A stretch of 64,000 nt of DNA from Mycobacterium hubeiense (GCF_002838065.1 NZ_PIZU01000007.1:1-64000); one strand, 5' to 3'. Shown: positions 16,958 through 24,968, numbered from the stretch's first letter. Program-made: numbers and translations. The notes: generated by a model not told the origin, from the sequence alone.

Positions 16958-18606
16958 TGCTGACCCGCTTTGTCCGAAACCAGTTGATCATCTTCACCAT
17001 TGCGTCGATCATCGGCGTCGCGGTGATGCTGTTCACCTACATGCAGGTACCGACTCTGCTCGGCGTCGGACGTTTGAAGGTGACGCTGGAACTGCCGGAG
17101 GCCGGCGGTCTGTATCGCTTCTCCAACGTGACCTACCGCGGTGTCCAGGTGGGCAAGGTCACCGGCGTGGCGCTGACCGAGAACGGTGCGGAGGCAACGC
17201 TGTCGATCGACACGTCGCCGAAGATTCCCGCCGACCTGCAGGCCGAGGTGCGCAGCGTTTCGGCGGTCGGTGAGCAGTACGTGGATCTGCGCCCCCGCAC
17301 CGATTCGGGGCCGTACCTGGAAGACGGGTCGCGAATCCCGGTGTCCAACACCACCATCCCGCAGCAGGTGGGCCCGATGCTGGATCAGGTCAGTGCACTG
17401 GTCGACAGCATCCCGGAGGGCAGGATCGGCGACCTGCTCGACGAGTCGTTCAAGGCGTTCAACGGGGCGGGTCCCGATTTCGGTTCACTACTCGACTCCG
17501 CGGCCACCATCACCCGTGACGCCAACGCGGTCTCGGACCAGACGCGGTCGCTGATCGATGACAGCGGGCCGCTGCTGGAGTCGCAGGCCGAGACCACCGA
17601 CGCGATCCGGACGTGGGCGCGCAGCCTGGCCGGCGTGACCGAGCAGGTCGCGCAGAACGACCCGGAGATCCGTGCGCTTCTGCAACGCGGACCCGGCTTC
17701 GCACAGGAGGTTTCGCAGCTGCTGGAGCAGGTGAAGCCGACGCTGCCGATCCTGCTCGCGAATCTCACCTACGTGGGGCAGACCTTGCTCACCTATAACC
17801 CGTCGCTGGAACAGCTGCTGGTGATCTTCCCGGGGATCATCGCGGCCCAGCAGTCCTTCGGACTTCCGAAGAACAACCCGACGGGCCTGCCGTCCGGTGA
17901 CTTCGCGCTGACGATCGGCGATCCGCCGCCGTGCACGGTCGGCTTCCTGCCGCCGTCACAATGGCGCAACCCCGAGGACGAGACCGTTATCGATACTCCG
18001 GACGGCCTGTATTGCAAACTGCCACAGGATTCTCCGATCGGGGTGCGCGGCGCGCGCAACTACCCGTGTATGGCCCATCCCGGGAAACGCGCGCCCACCG
18101 TCGAACTTTGCAACGACCCCAAGGGTTATCAGCCGTTGGCGATCCGCCAGCACTACCTCGGGCCGTATCCGATTGACCCGAACCTGATCTCGCAGGGCGT
18201 GCCCCTCGACGATCGGGTGGACTTCGGCGACCGCATTCACGCGCCGGTCGGGGGTACGCCACTGCCGCCGGGGGAGGTCCCGTCGGGCACACCGCCGGGT
18301 GCACCTGCGCCCGCCGCGGCACCGGCACCAGTGGAGACTCCGGTTGCGCCACCGCCTCCACCGGGCAACTCGCTCAACGGGACACCGCTTCCGGGGCCGC
18401 CGGCCGCACCGCCTCCTGGCGACGGTGCGGTGCCTGCAGCGCCAAGTGCGTTCGGCGGTAACGAATCCGACGGCCCGACGATCGCCTTCGCCCCCTATGA
18501 CCCGACGACGGGCAAGTACGTGACTCCGGACGGTCAGCTTCAGCAGGTGACGAATGTTGCCGCCGGTGGCGAACCGAAGTCGTGGAAGGACCTGCTGCCG
18601 ATCTGA
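16957..18606 (+). CDS. mceF: MceF-family protein
   Basis: This is a 549-residue Mce protein and the last of the A-F set. An N-terminal anchor (about residues 9-29) is followed by the MCE domain (VTYRGVQVGKVTGV), a helical domain and a cysteine-containing region (CTVGFLPPSQW, YPCMAHPGKR). The tail is Pro/Ala-rich and ends in a conserved-looking segment (PYDPTTGKYVTPDGQ). That arrangement is typical of the F subunit. It ends the plus-strand operon that began at 3986. A minus-strand exported-protein gene ends 10 bp further on, so transcription units converge here. Confidence 0.92.
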   Translation: MLTRFVRNQLIIFTIASIIGVAVMLFTYMQVPTLLGVGRLKVTLELPEAGGLYRFSNVTYRGVQVGKVTGVALTENGAEATLSIDTSPKIPADLQAEVRSVSAVGEQYVDLRPRTDSGPYLEDGSRIPVSNTTIPQQVGPMLDQVSALVDSIPEGRIGDLLDESFKAFNGAGPDFGSLLDSAATITRDANAVSDQTRSLIDDSGPLLESQAETTDAIRTWARSLAGVTEQVAQNDPEIRALLQRGPGFAQEVSQLLEQVKPTLPILLANLTYVGQTLLTYNPSLEQLLVIFPGIIAAQQSFGLPKNNPTGLPSGDFALTIGDPPPCTVGFLPPSQWRNPEDETVIDTPDGLYCKLPQDSPIGVRGARNYPCMAHPGKRAPTVELCNDPKGYQPLAIRQHYLGPYPIDPNLISQGVPLDDRVDFGDRIHAPVGGTPLPPGEVPSGTPPGAPAPAAAPAPVETPVAPPPPPGNSLNGTPLPGPPAAPPPGDGAVPAAPSAFGGNESDGPTIAFAPYDPTTGKYVTPDGQLQQVTNVAAGGEPKSWKDLLPI

Positions 18607-18616
18607 TTGTGCGGCG

Positions 18617-19135
18617 TTAGGAGATCTTCTCCATCCGCACCGGCAGCTCGATGTCAACGGGCTTATTGACGCCGCAGGCACCGCTCGGGCCTTCGGTGAT
18701 GTCGCGGCCGGCCAACAGATCTCGGATCTTCAGGTCGCGCTCGTTGGTGGTGGGGTTGATCCCCCAGACGACGAACTTCTGCATACCGGGGGCGGATGTC
18801 CCGTCAGGACACGGGATCCAGTTGGGCACCTCGCGATTGAGGATCCAATAGACCATCTTCATCCGGATCGGCGCGGTCCAGCCCTGGTCACTTCTCACCT
18901 CGCCGGTGCATTCGATCGGACTCTCGCAACTCGAGGTGATGTCCCAGGTCTGCACCACGGTCTGCTGGTCGATCAAGACCTGATTGGTCCTGGCCCATTC
19001 GCCGTTCGAGATCACCCGGTACTTGCCGTTGAGCTCGATCCCGTAATTCGAGGCGTTCGCCGGCGTTGCTGTGCATACACTTCCGACCACGGCGACTGAC
19101 GCCAGCACGCCCGCGGCTACCTGGACTCCACGCAT
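18617..19135 (-). CDS. small exported protein of unknown function
   Basis: This is a 172-residue protein with a signal peptide (MRGVQVAAGVLASVAVVGSV, cleavage near ANA at about residue 28). The mature domain has five cysteines and many aromatic residues (NGKYRVISNGEWART, WTAPIRMKMVYWIL). It looks like the family of exported mycobacterial proteins often found beside mce genes, but I recognise no enzymatic motif. The ATG at 19135 is chosen because the longer frame upstream lacks a signal-like N-terminus. It converges on mceF and is divergent from another exported protein. A GAGAA-type operator lies between them, so it probably belongs to the same regulon. Confidence 0.75.
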   Translation of the reverse strand: MRGVQVAAGVLASVAVVGSVCTATPANASNYGIELNGKYRVISNGEWARTNQVLIDQQTVVQTWDITSSCESPIECTGEVRSDQGWTAPIRMKMVYWILNREVPNWIPCPDGTSAPGMQKFVVWGINPTTNERDLKIRDLLAGRDITEGPSGACGVNKPVDIELPVRMEKIS

Positions 19136-19178
19136 AGTCAAAGATCCTATCGTTGCCGGTATTAATGCTCTCCAAAAG

Positions 19179-19195
19179 GGAGAATTTCGTTCCCG
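19179..19195. promoter_or_regulatory. candidate operator, GAGAA-type palindrome
   Basis: GGAGAAT-TTC-GTTCCCG matches the locus consensus TGAGAAT-N3-ATTCTCA at 10 of 14 half-site positions. An overlapping GCTCTC-N7-GAGAAT repeat covers 19167-19185. The site lies between two divergent exported-protein genes that start at 19135 and 19215. Confidence 0.45.
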
Positions 19196-19214
19196 CATAT
19201 GTGAAAATAGGCCG

Positions 19215-19598
19215 GTGCGATCTCTCGCCGCAGTGCTCGCTGCCTTGATGACGTCCGTCTCGTTGGTCACGGTCGCGCCCCCGGCGTCCGCGGGGCCGAC
19301 GGAGTGCCACTACCCGGCCTGCACGCCGGGCATCACGCCCAATGTGGTGCTGGGGGCCAACTGCAGCAACACCACCCACTACGTGTTCGGGGTGACGTCG
19401 TGGGGCCGCCTGGTGTTCTGCGGCTCGCCGCGACGGTACGAACCGCGCTGGTTCAGATCGCCCGAAATGCACGGAGTCAAGGACGAGAACAGCCTCTGCC
19501 CGGGCCTCGACGGCGATGTGGCCCAGGCGCCCGACGGCCTGTTCCTCACGTGTGTGGCGAGCAACGGCAGCAGTCACTGGGAACGCGGCGACACCTGA
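19215..19598 (+). CDS. small exported cysteine-rich protein of unknown function
   Basis: This is a 127-residue protein with a signal peptide (VRSLAAVLAALMTSVSLVTV, cleavage after ASA). The mature part has six cysteines and several Trp and Tyr residues, consistent with a disulfide-bonded extracellular domain. I do not recognise the family. The GTG at 19215 is the only in-frame start giving a compact signal peptide; the ribosome binding site is weak. It is divergent from the exported protein at 18617-19135 and converges on the P450 gene, with a perfect inverted repeat between them that should end transcription from both sides. Confidence 0.65.
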   Translation: MRSLAAVLAALMTSVSLVTVAPPASAGPTECHYPACTPGITPNVVLGANCSNTTHYVFGVTSWGRLVFCGSPRRYEPRWFRSPEMHGVKDENSLCPGLDGDVAQAPDGLFLTCVASNGSSHWERGDT

Positions 19599-19605
19599 TA
19601 ACGCA

Positions 19606-19652
19606 TTAGGTGGAGGATCCGAGCCAAATGCCGGCACGAATCCTCCACCTAA
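19606..19652. terminator. bidirectional hairpin terminator
   Basis: TTAGGTGGAGGAT (19606-19618) and ATCCTCCACCTAA (19640-19652) are a perfect 13-bp inverted repeat with a 21-nt loop. It sits between the convergent exported-protein gene and P450 gene. There is no long T run, which is usual for mycobacterial terminators. Confidence 0.7.
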
Positions 19653-19660
19653 GCGCACAG

Positions 19661-20941
19661 TCAGCCGACCGGCGTGAACGTGATGTGCAGATCGGTGAGC
19701 CCGCGCAGGATGAACGTCGGCTCGTAGGTGTAGCGCCGGTCGTCGATCGGCCCGTGCTTGTCCTCGTCGATCGAGATGTCGGCCAGCCGGTCCAGGAGGC
19801 GCTCGATCGAAACCCGGCCTTCGACGCGGGCCAGCGGCGCGCCCGGGCAGGAGTGGATACCGCGGCTGAACGCGATGTGCTCACGCACGTTCTTTCGATC
19901 CAGATCGAACTCGTGCGGGTTGTCGAACCGCTGGGGATCGCGGTTGGCCGCGCCGGGGCTGACCATCACCGTGGTGCCCGCCGGCACGGGCTTGTCGCCG
20001 AGTGCCGTTGTCTTGCGGGCCATCCGGAACACGCTCTTGACCGGACTGTCCATCCGCAGGCATTCCTCGATGAACGTCGGGATGAGGCTGCGATCCTCGC
20101 GCAGCCGCTTCTGGATGTCGGGCCGGTCGCCGAGCACCCGGAGCGCCGCGCCGAGCAGCTTGGCCGTTGTCTCCTGGCCGGCGGCGAACAGGAACGTGGC
20201 GGTGCGCACGACGTCGATCACCTCAGGGGTGGAGCCGTCGGGGTACTTCGCGGTCGCGATGGAGGTGAGCACGTCATCACGCGGGGACGCGCGCCGCTCC
20301 TCGATGTAGCGGGCGAACTTCTCGTCGGCCCACTCCAGCGGGTTTGTCGCGATGGTTTCGTGGTCCAGCGCGCCGATGCGCGAGCCCGGCCGCTCGGCAC
20401 CGAAGGCCTCGCGGAAATCCTCGTGGTCCTCCTCCGGCACGCCGAGCAGGTCGGCGACGACCAGCAGCGAGAACGGCTTGGCGTAGGCGGCCAGAAACTC
20501 GCAGCGGCCGTCGGCGATGAACTCGTCGATGTGGCGATCGGCCAGCCGCCACATGAAGTCCTCGTTCTCCTTGAGGCGCTTGGGCGTCAGCAGCCGCGAC
20601 AGGATGGAGCGCGCGTCGGTGTGCTGCGGCGGGTCCATCGTGACCATGTGCTCGTACATGGGGATCTCGGTGCGGTGCTCTTCGATGAGCCCGCTGATGT
20701 CGTCGCCCTCGGCGGTGAAGGGCAGCGGTGTGAACGGGCCCATCACCGCGACGCAGGACGAATAGTTCTCGCTGTCCTTGTACACCGCGTTGGCCGCTTC
20801 CCAGCCGGTGACCGCCAGCACGCCGTTGGTGATCGGGCAGCCCACCGGATCCTTGGCCCGTACGTGGTCGTAGTACGGGTGGGGGTCGGGCACCAGGGAG
20901 GGATCGGTGAAGTAGTCGACGGAGTCGTAATCGGTGCTCAT
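19661..20941 (-). CDS. cytochrome P450 monooxygenase (second)
   Basis: This is a 426-residue P450. The I-helix motif is AGQETT (254-259), with Gln-Glu in place of the more common Asp/Glu pair. ExxR is E293/R296, and the heme loop FSRGIHSCPG places the thiolate at C365. The length and motifs are those of a normal soluble bacterial P450. No ferredoxin gene is adjacent, so it may share the one at 1946-2140. The ATG at 20941 faces a TetR gene 140 bp away. A near-perfect 10+10 palindrome lies between them, the classic layout for a P450 controlled by a divergently encoded repressor. Substrate unknown; presumably another oxidation in the same catabolic route. Confidence 0.93.
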   Translation of the reverse strand: MSTDYDSVDYFTDPSLVPDPHPYYDHVRAKDPVGCPITNGVLAVTGWEAANAVYKDSENYSSCVAVMGPFTPLPFTAEGDDISGLIEEHRTEIPMYEHMVTMDPPQHTDARSILSRLLTPKRLKENEDFMWRLADRHIDEFIADGRCEFLAAYAKPFSLLVVADLLGVPEEDHEDFREAFGAERPGSRIGALDHETIATNPLEWADEKFARYIEERRASPRDDVLTSIATAKYPDGSTPEVIDVVRTATFLFAAGQETTAKLLGAALRVLGDRPDIQKRLREDRSLIPTFIEECLRMDSPVKSVFRMARKTTALGDKPVPAGTTVMVSPGAANRDPQRFDNPHEFDLDRKNVREHIAFSRGIHSCPGAPLARVEGRVSIERLLDRLADISIDEDKHGPIDDRRYTYEPTFILRGLTDLHITFTPVG

Positions 20942-21020
20942 GTGAAGCGCTTCCTCTCGGAACCCGGATTGGCTGCGGTGAATTGACGGTGCACTGGGCT
21001 AGCGGTGCGAGAAACGAAAT

Positions 21021-21042
21021 ATGCTGAGCATCTGCTTAGCAT
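21021..21042. promoter_or_regulatory. candidate TetR operator between P450 and tetR
   Basis: ATGCTGAGCA (21021-21030) and TGCTTAGCAT (21033-21042) form an inverted repeat with 9 of 10 positions matched and a 2-nt centre. It lies 80 bp upstream of the P450 start and 39 bp upstream of the tetR ATG. This is the expected position for autoregulation by the TetR protein. Confidence 0.65.
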
Positions 21043-21081
21043 GGCGGTAGAGTGGCGGTCAAGGTGGACACGGGAGGCGGC

Positions 21082-21753
21082 ATGGCATCTGCGCGACGTA
21101 TCGGAGCGCCCGACGCGAAGAACCGCGGCGTGCTCATCGACGCGGCCGAACAGCTGATGCTGGAAGAGGGCTACGCCGCGGTGACCTCGCGGCGCGTCGC
21201 CGACCGCGCCGGCTTGAAACCCCAGCTCGTGCACTACTACTTCCGGACGATGGAAGACCTGTTCATGGCGGTTTTTCGGCGCCGCGCCGAGGAGGGGCTC
21301 GACGTCCTGGCGAAGGCGCTGGAGTCGCCGCAGCCGCTGTGGGCGCTGTGGCGGTTCGTCACCGATCCGGCGGGTGCACGGCTGGCGATGGAGTTCATGG
21401 GCCTGGCCAACCATCGCAAGGCGCTGCGCGAGGAGATCGCCTACTTCGGCGAGCGGTTCCGCGAAGAACAGCGCAAGGCGCTCACCACCGCGCTGGAGAA
21501 CTACGGCATCGACACGCCCGACGTGCCGCCGGTGGTGTGGTCGGTTTTCGCCACCAGTGTGTCGTGGGTGCTCGTGATGGAGCGGGCGCTCGGCATGTCG
21601 GCCGGTCACGCCGAGACGCTGGAGTTCTGCGATCGATGGCTTCGGCGGCTCGAAGGCGATCCGCGCGATCACCAATTGCGGATCGAGCAGAGCGCGCCCT
21701 TGGGGCCCGCATCGGTGGCGACGACGACGCCGTCCACCGCGAGTGCGCAATGA
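21082..21753 (+). CDS. TetR-family transcriptional regulator
   Basis: This is a 223-residue TetR-type regulator. The N-terminal helix-turn-helix covers roughly residues 20-60 (AAEQLMLEEGYAAVTSRRVADRAGLKPQLVHYYFRTMEDLF). The C-terminal ligand-binding domain has no recognisable specificity. A GTG at 21052 is in frame, but the ATG at 21082 has GGGAGG 5 nt upstream and is preferred. It is divergent from the second P450 and probably represses it through the palindrome at 21021-21042. A similar half-site pair precedes the Mce-associated genes at 29.36 kb, so it may act there too. Its 3' end overlaps the opposite-strand exported-protein gene by 85 bp, so transcription of one runs antisense into the other. 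Confidence 0.9.
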   Translation: MASARRIGAPDAKNRGVLIDAAEQLMLEEGYAAVTSRRVADRAGLKPQLVHYYFRTMEDLFMAVFRRRAEEGLDVLAKALESPQPLWALWRFVTDPAGARLAMEFMGLANHRKALREEIAYFGERFREEQRKALTTALENYGIDTPDVPPVVWSVFATSVSWVLVMERALGMSAGHAETLEFCDRWLRRLEGDPRDHQLRIEQSAPLGPASVATTTPSTASAQ

Positions 21754-22094
21754 ATGTTCGGCGTGCCCTGTGAGGGCGCGCTGGTCGCGGTGACCATCGC
21801 CCACTGATCGGGATTGGCCAGCGCCACGTCAAGGATCCATTGCTTGTCCGGACCGACGTCGGCCTCGACGTTGGGGCTGAAGCGATACGGATTGTGGCTG
21901 TACTCCGCCCAATTCGGCGGGTCGACGTCGCGGTAGTAGATCTCCACGAAGAACGGCTGCTCGGCCCACACCGTGTACTTGACCTGATGCAGCGGCGGCG
22001 GCACGGGTTCGGCGTGCGCGGTTGCGCCGGTGAGCCCCGAGACCGTCAACACGGTTGCCGACACCAACCCGAGCAACGTCCGCGCAACCATCAT
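21669..22094 (-). CDS. small exported protein of unknown function
   Basis: This is a 141-residue protein with a Sec signal peptide (ARTLLGLVSATVLTVSGLTG, cleavage near AHA). The mature domain contains VKYTVWAEQPFFVEIYYRDVDPPNWAEYSHNP and two cysteines. This mix of Trp/Tyr and Pro resembles a widespread family of exported actinobacterial proteins, function unknown. Adjacent ATG codons at 22094 and 22091, and another ATG at 22148 with an AGGG ribosome binding site, are possible starts; I use 22094 because it gives a compact signal peptide. It follows the degenerate thiolase on the same strand, so it may be the last gene of the DUF35-thiolase unit. Its last 85 bp lie opposite the end of tetR. 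Confidence 0.7.
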   Translation of the reverse strand: MMVARTLLGLVSATVLTVSGLTGATAHAEPVPPPLHQVKYTVWAEQPFFVEIYYRDVDPPNWAEYSHNPYRFSPNVEADVGPDKQWILDVALANPDQWAMVTATSAPSQGTPNIHCALAVDGVVVATDAGPKGALCSIRNW

Positions 22095-22159
22095 TCGGGG
22101 AATCCTAGAAGCAGGTTTGCGGGCCGGCGGCCGATTGCGAGATTCCATGGTTCGCCCTG

Positions 22160-23305
22160 TCAGAGACTCAGAATGGTCGCCGAGGCCGTGCCGGGTGCGC
22201 CGTAGACCTGCGCGAGGCCGACCCTCGGGTTGCCCGGCACCTGACGTTCGCCGGCTTCGCCGCGCAGTTGGCGGACCAACTCGTGGACCTGGCGCAGACC
22301 GGACGCTCCGATCGGCTCGCCGTTGGCGATCAACCCGCCGTCGGTGTTGACCGGCATGGTGCCACCGATCTCGGTGGCACCGTCGGCCAACAGCTTCTCC
22401 TGCTCGCCGTCGACGCACAGGCCAGTCTCGGCCATGTGGATCACCTCGGCGCCGGCGTCGGTGTCCTGCAGCTGTGCGACGTCGACGTCCTCGGGGCCGA
22501 TGCCCGCCGCCTCATACGCGGCCTTGGCGGCGTACACCGTCGGCGATGAATCCTCTTCCAGCGGAGCCGATGTCGCGTGCACCTCGTAGGCGCCGTAGCG
22601 CCGCGTGCGAATCTCGGTGGCCCGCACATAGACCGGTTTGTCGGTGAAGCGGTGCGCGATGTCGCCGCGGCACATGATGACCGCCGCCGCACCCTCGTCG
22701 GGCGCGCAGAACATGTACTGGGTGAGCGGGTAGTTGAGGATCGATGAGTTGAGGATCTCCTCTTCGGGAATGGGCTTGCGCCGGAACGCATTCGGGTTCA
22801 AAGCCCCGTTGCGGAAGTTCTTCGCCGCGACTTTGGCGAGCGTCTCCTGGCTGATGCCGTGCTTGTGGATGTAGTGATTGGCTTTCATCCCGAAGAACTT
22901 GGTGGTGACGAACTGCCCGTTCTCGGCGTACCACTGCGGCAGCGCCAACTTCGCCGGATCGTCGGTGAACGCACCACGCGGATGCTTGTCCAAGCCGATC
23001 GCGATGCCGATGTCGTACTTGCCGAGCCGGATGGTGTCCGCGGTCTGCTGAATGGCGCTGGCCGCGGTGGCGCAGGCGTTGAACACGTTAGTGAACGTGA
23101 TCCCGGTGAGGCCGACCAGTCGCGTCACCGCATCGGGATTGGACACCTCATAGCTGCCGCCGAAGCCGAACTGGATGTCCTTCCACTCCAGCTTCGCGTC
23201 GACGAGCGCGGCCTGGATGGCCTCGGCGCCCATCTCCATCGCGGTTTTGTCAAAGCGCCCGAAGGGGTGCAGGCCCACACCGACGATGGCCACGTCGTTC
23301 GTCAT
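22160..23305 (-). CDS. Ltp-type thiolase-fold protein with altered active site
   Basis: This is a 381-residue protein of the lipid-transfer/SCPx thiolase superfamily. The nucleophile region NACATAASA is intact. However, the HDxF segment reads QLQDTDAG and the usual GHPxGASG reads GEPIGASG, so both catalytic histidines of a normal thiolase are missing. Related Ltp proteins that work with DUF35 partners perform retro-aldol cleavage rather than thiolysis, and this may be such an aldolase. That is an inference from the family. The DUF35 OB-fold protein is encoded 15 nt upstream on the same strand, which fits a two-subunit enzyme. The ATG at 23305 is preceded by an AGAGGAC-like ribosome binding site. 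Confidence 0.82.
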   Translation of the reverse strand: MTNDVAIVGVGLHPFGRFDKTAMEMGAEAIQAALVDAKLEWKDIQFGFGGSYEVSNPDAVTRLVGLTGITFTNVFNACATAASAIQQTADTIRLGKYDIGIAIGLDKHPRGAFTDDPAKLALPQWYAENGQFVTTKFFGMKANHYIHKHGISQETLAKVAAKNFRNGALNPNAFRRKPIPEEEILNSSILNYPLTQYMFCAPDEGAAAVIMCRGDIAHRFTDKPVYVRATEIRTRRYGAYEVHATSAPLEEDSSPTVYAAKAAYEAAGIGPEDVDVAQLQDTDAGAEVIHMAETGLCVDGEQEKLLADGATEIGGTMPVNTDGGLIANGEPIGASGLRQVHELVRQLRGEAGERQVPGNPRVGLAQVYGAPGTASATILSL

Positions 23306-23320
23306 CTTCGGATGTCCTCT

Positions 23321-23740
23321 CTAGACCGGCTTGAAGGCGAACGTGACGACGTCGTTGCCGTCCTCGTCGGTGGTGAACGGAATCATCGTCAGCTCGACCT
23401 CCATGCCGAATTTCAGCTTGGCAGGGTCGTTTTCGGTGAGTCGGCCCTCGACGCGGATGACGTCATCGAGTTGGACGAGGCCGACGCCGAACGGCACGAA
23501 ATCCTTGCCGGTCGGACCCTTGTACGGCGGCCCGGGCGGAAAGCCCTGCGTGGTCCAGGCGACCAATGTGCCGCGGCGGGGGAGCAGCACCTCGGACATC
23601 TCGGCGCTGCTGCACTTCGGGCAGCGCTGTTGGACAGGGAACGTGGTGGCGCCGCAGCTACCGCAGCGGCTGCCAATGAGCTGGGGATTCTCGTCGGGCC
23701 AGGTAGAGATATCCGGCGCGAGCGCAATCTGTGTCGACAC
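23321..23740 (-). CDS. DUF35 zinc-ribbon/OB-fold protein
   Basis: This is a 139-residue protein with the classic DUF35 layout: an N-terminal helix, a rubredoxin-like zinc ribbon (CGSCG and CPKC, roughly residues 26-43) and a C-terminal OB-fold (about 55-138). In characterised systems such proteins bind the acyl-CoA and form heteromers with Ltp-type thiolase-fold enzymes or MaoC-type hydratases. The gene precedes the altered thiolase by 15 nt. The start at 23740 is 67 bp from the divergent SnoaL-like gene. An operator of the GAGAA type lies between the two. Confidence 0.88.
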   Translation of the reverse strand: MSTQIALAPDISTWPDENPQLIGSRCGSCGATTFPVQQRCPKCSSAEMSEVLLPRRGTLVAWTTQGFPPGPPYKGPTGKDFVPFGVGLVQLDDVIRVEGRLTENDPAKLKFGMEVELTMIPFTTDEDGNDVVTFAFKPV

Positions 23741-23755
23741 GTCGCTGACAATAAT

Positions 23756-23772
23756 CGGAAATGAAGTTCTCG
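23756..23772. promoter_or_regulatory. candidate operator, GAGAA-type palindrome
   Basis: On the minus strand the site reads CGAGAAC-TTC-ATTTCCG, matching the locus consensus at 9 of 14 half-site positions. A perfect GTTCTC-N7-GAGAAC repeat overlaps it (23766-23784). It lies between the divergent DUF35 (start 23740) and SnoaL-like (start 23807) genes. Confidence 0.5.
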
Positions 23773-23806
23773 TCTAGAGAGAACGCAGCTCGGCTATCCT
23801 CTCCGG

Positions 23807-24226
23807 GTGGATACCGACAAGGCGCAGATCACCGAGGTGTTGATCCGGTACGCGACGGGGATCGACTTCAAGGACTGGGCGCTGTTTCGCACGTGCTGGG
23901 CCGACGATGTCGACATCGACTACGGGGACCTCGGTCGCCACACGAACCCGGACGAGTTCACCACTTTGATGAAGCAGATCCACGGCGGCATGGGGCAGAC
24001 CTACCACCACATCTCCAACATGGCCGTCGACGTGGATGGGGACCATGCGACAGCGCGCTCGTACGTCCACGCCGTGCTGCAGGCGGTCCCCGCCGACTCG
24101 TCCAGTTGGATCGATGCGCTCGGCCACTACGACGACGAACTCGTTCGGACGCCAGACGGGTGGCGCATCGCCAAACGCACGACGAACATCGCGCGGGTGC
24201 TCAGCGGCGCGGCCGTCGCGCCCTGA
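23807..24226 (+). CDS. SnoaL-like (NTF2-fold) protein
   Basis: This is a 139-residue protein of the SnoaL-like/NTF2 fold: ITEVLIRYATGIDFKDWALFRTCWADD, then the HHISNMAVDVDGDHATARSYVHA strand region and DGWRIAKR near the end. The family includes small hydratases, isomerases and binding proteins with a cone-shaped hydrophobic pocket. Several act on sterol- or polyketide-like substrates, so an isomerase or lyase role in this locus is plausible but unproven. The GTG at 23807 is the start. It converges on the enoyl-CoA hydratase-like gene with an 8-bp gap and is divergent from the DUF35 gene. Confidence 0.8.
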   Translation: MDTDKAQITEVLIRYATGIDFKDWALFRTCWADDVDIDYGDLGRHTNPDEFTTLMKQIHGGMGQTYHHISNMAVDVDGDHATARSYVHAVLQAVPADSSSWIDALGHYDDELVRTPDGWRIAKRTTNIARVLSGAAVAP

Positions 24227-24234
24227 CGACGCGT

Positions 24235-24951
24235 TTACTTGCCGCGCTTGATCACCTTGTCCGCGGCCGCCCAGTGTTCGTCGGCCACCCACAACCGGGC
24301 GAAGGCGGCGACGGCCTCGGTGGTCGGCACTCCGGCGATCACGCGTTTGATCTCGCCTCCCGGTCGCGTGGCCAGCCGGCGAGCGATGTCCCGCCACTGT
24401 TCGTCGAATGATGCGCGCGGTAACACCTTGTCGACCAAGCCGATTCGTTCCGCTTCGGCGGCCGCAAGGATCATCCCGGTGCCGGCCAACAGCAGCGCCT
24501 TGCTCTTGCCGACCAACGCGGCGAGCCGCTCCGCGCCGCCCCACGCCGGCATGATCTCCAGCGTCACCTGATTGAAGCCGATCTTGATGTCGTCGGCGGC
24601 CAACCGGATGTCGGCGGCCACGGCGACCTCCGCGCCGCCGCCGAGGGCATGCCCGTTGAGCGCCGCGATGGTGGGGACGGGGAAGCGTGCGATGCGATCG
24701 CAGATGGACCGCATCCGCCAGGCCATCGCCGCCGCGTCCAGCTCGGTCCTGATGGCGCTGAGCTCTTTGAGATCGCCGCCGGAGACGAAGGCCTTGTCGC
24801 CCGCGCCCTTGATTACCAATGCTCGCGCGCCGTCGGCGCCGTCGAGCGCCTTGTCCAGTTGATCCATCGTCTCCAGCGAGATGGCGTTGCGCGCGTGCGG
24901 CCGGTCGATGGTGATGACCGCTAACCCGTCATCGAGTTCAAGATCGACCAT
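24235..24951 (-). CDS. enoyl-CoA hydratase/isomerase (crotonase) family protein
   Basis: This is a 238-residue crotonase-fold protein. The CoA-binding segments (FVSGGDLKEL at 55-64; oxyanion-hole GGGAE at 104-108) are present, with the first catalytic glutamate at E108. By eye, the second catalytic glutamate (QPE in rat crotonase) aligns with Q128 in FNQVTLEIMPAWGG, so simple hydration may not be its reaction. Isomerase, hydrolase or decarboxylase activity, all known in this superfamily, are alternatives. The ATG at 24951 has GGAGA 7 nt upstream; a longer frame runs into the divergent promoter region and is rejected. It is divergent from an acyl-CoA synthetase across two candidate operators. 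Confidence 0.85.
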   Translation of the reverse strand: MVDLELDDGLAVITIDRPHARNAISLETMDQLDKALDGADGARALVIKGAGDKAFVSGGDLKELSAIRTELDAAAMAWRMRSICDRIARFPVPTIAALNGHALGGGAEVAVAADIRLAADDIKIGFNQVTLEIMPAWGGAERLAALVGKSKALLLAGTGMILAAAEAERIGLVDKVLPRASFDEQWRDIARRLATRPGGEIKRVIAGVPTTEAVAAFARLWVADEHWAAADKVIKRGK

Positions 24952-24968
24952 GAAGCGTTCTCCGGTTT

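Noticed and set aside
16957..18606. Need for an MceG ATPase gene within the cluster
   Set aside because: In mycobacteria a single MceG encoded elsewhere serves several Mce systems, so its absence here is normal.
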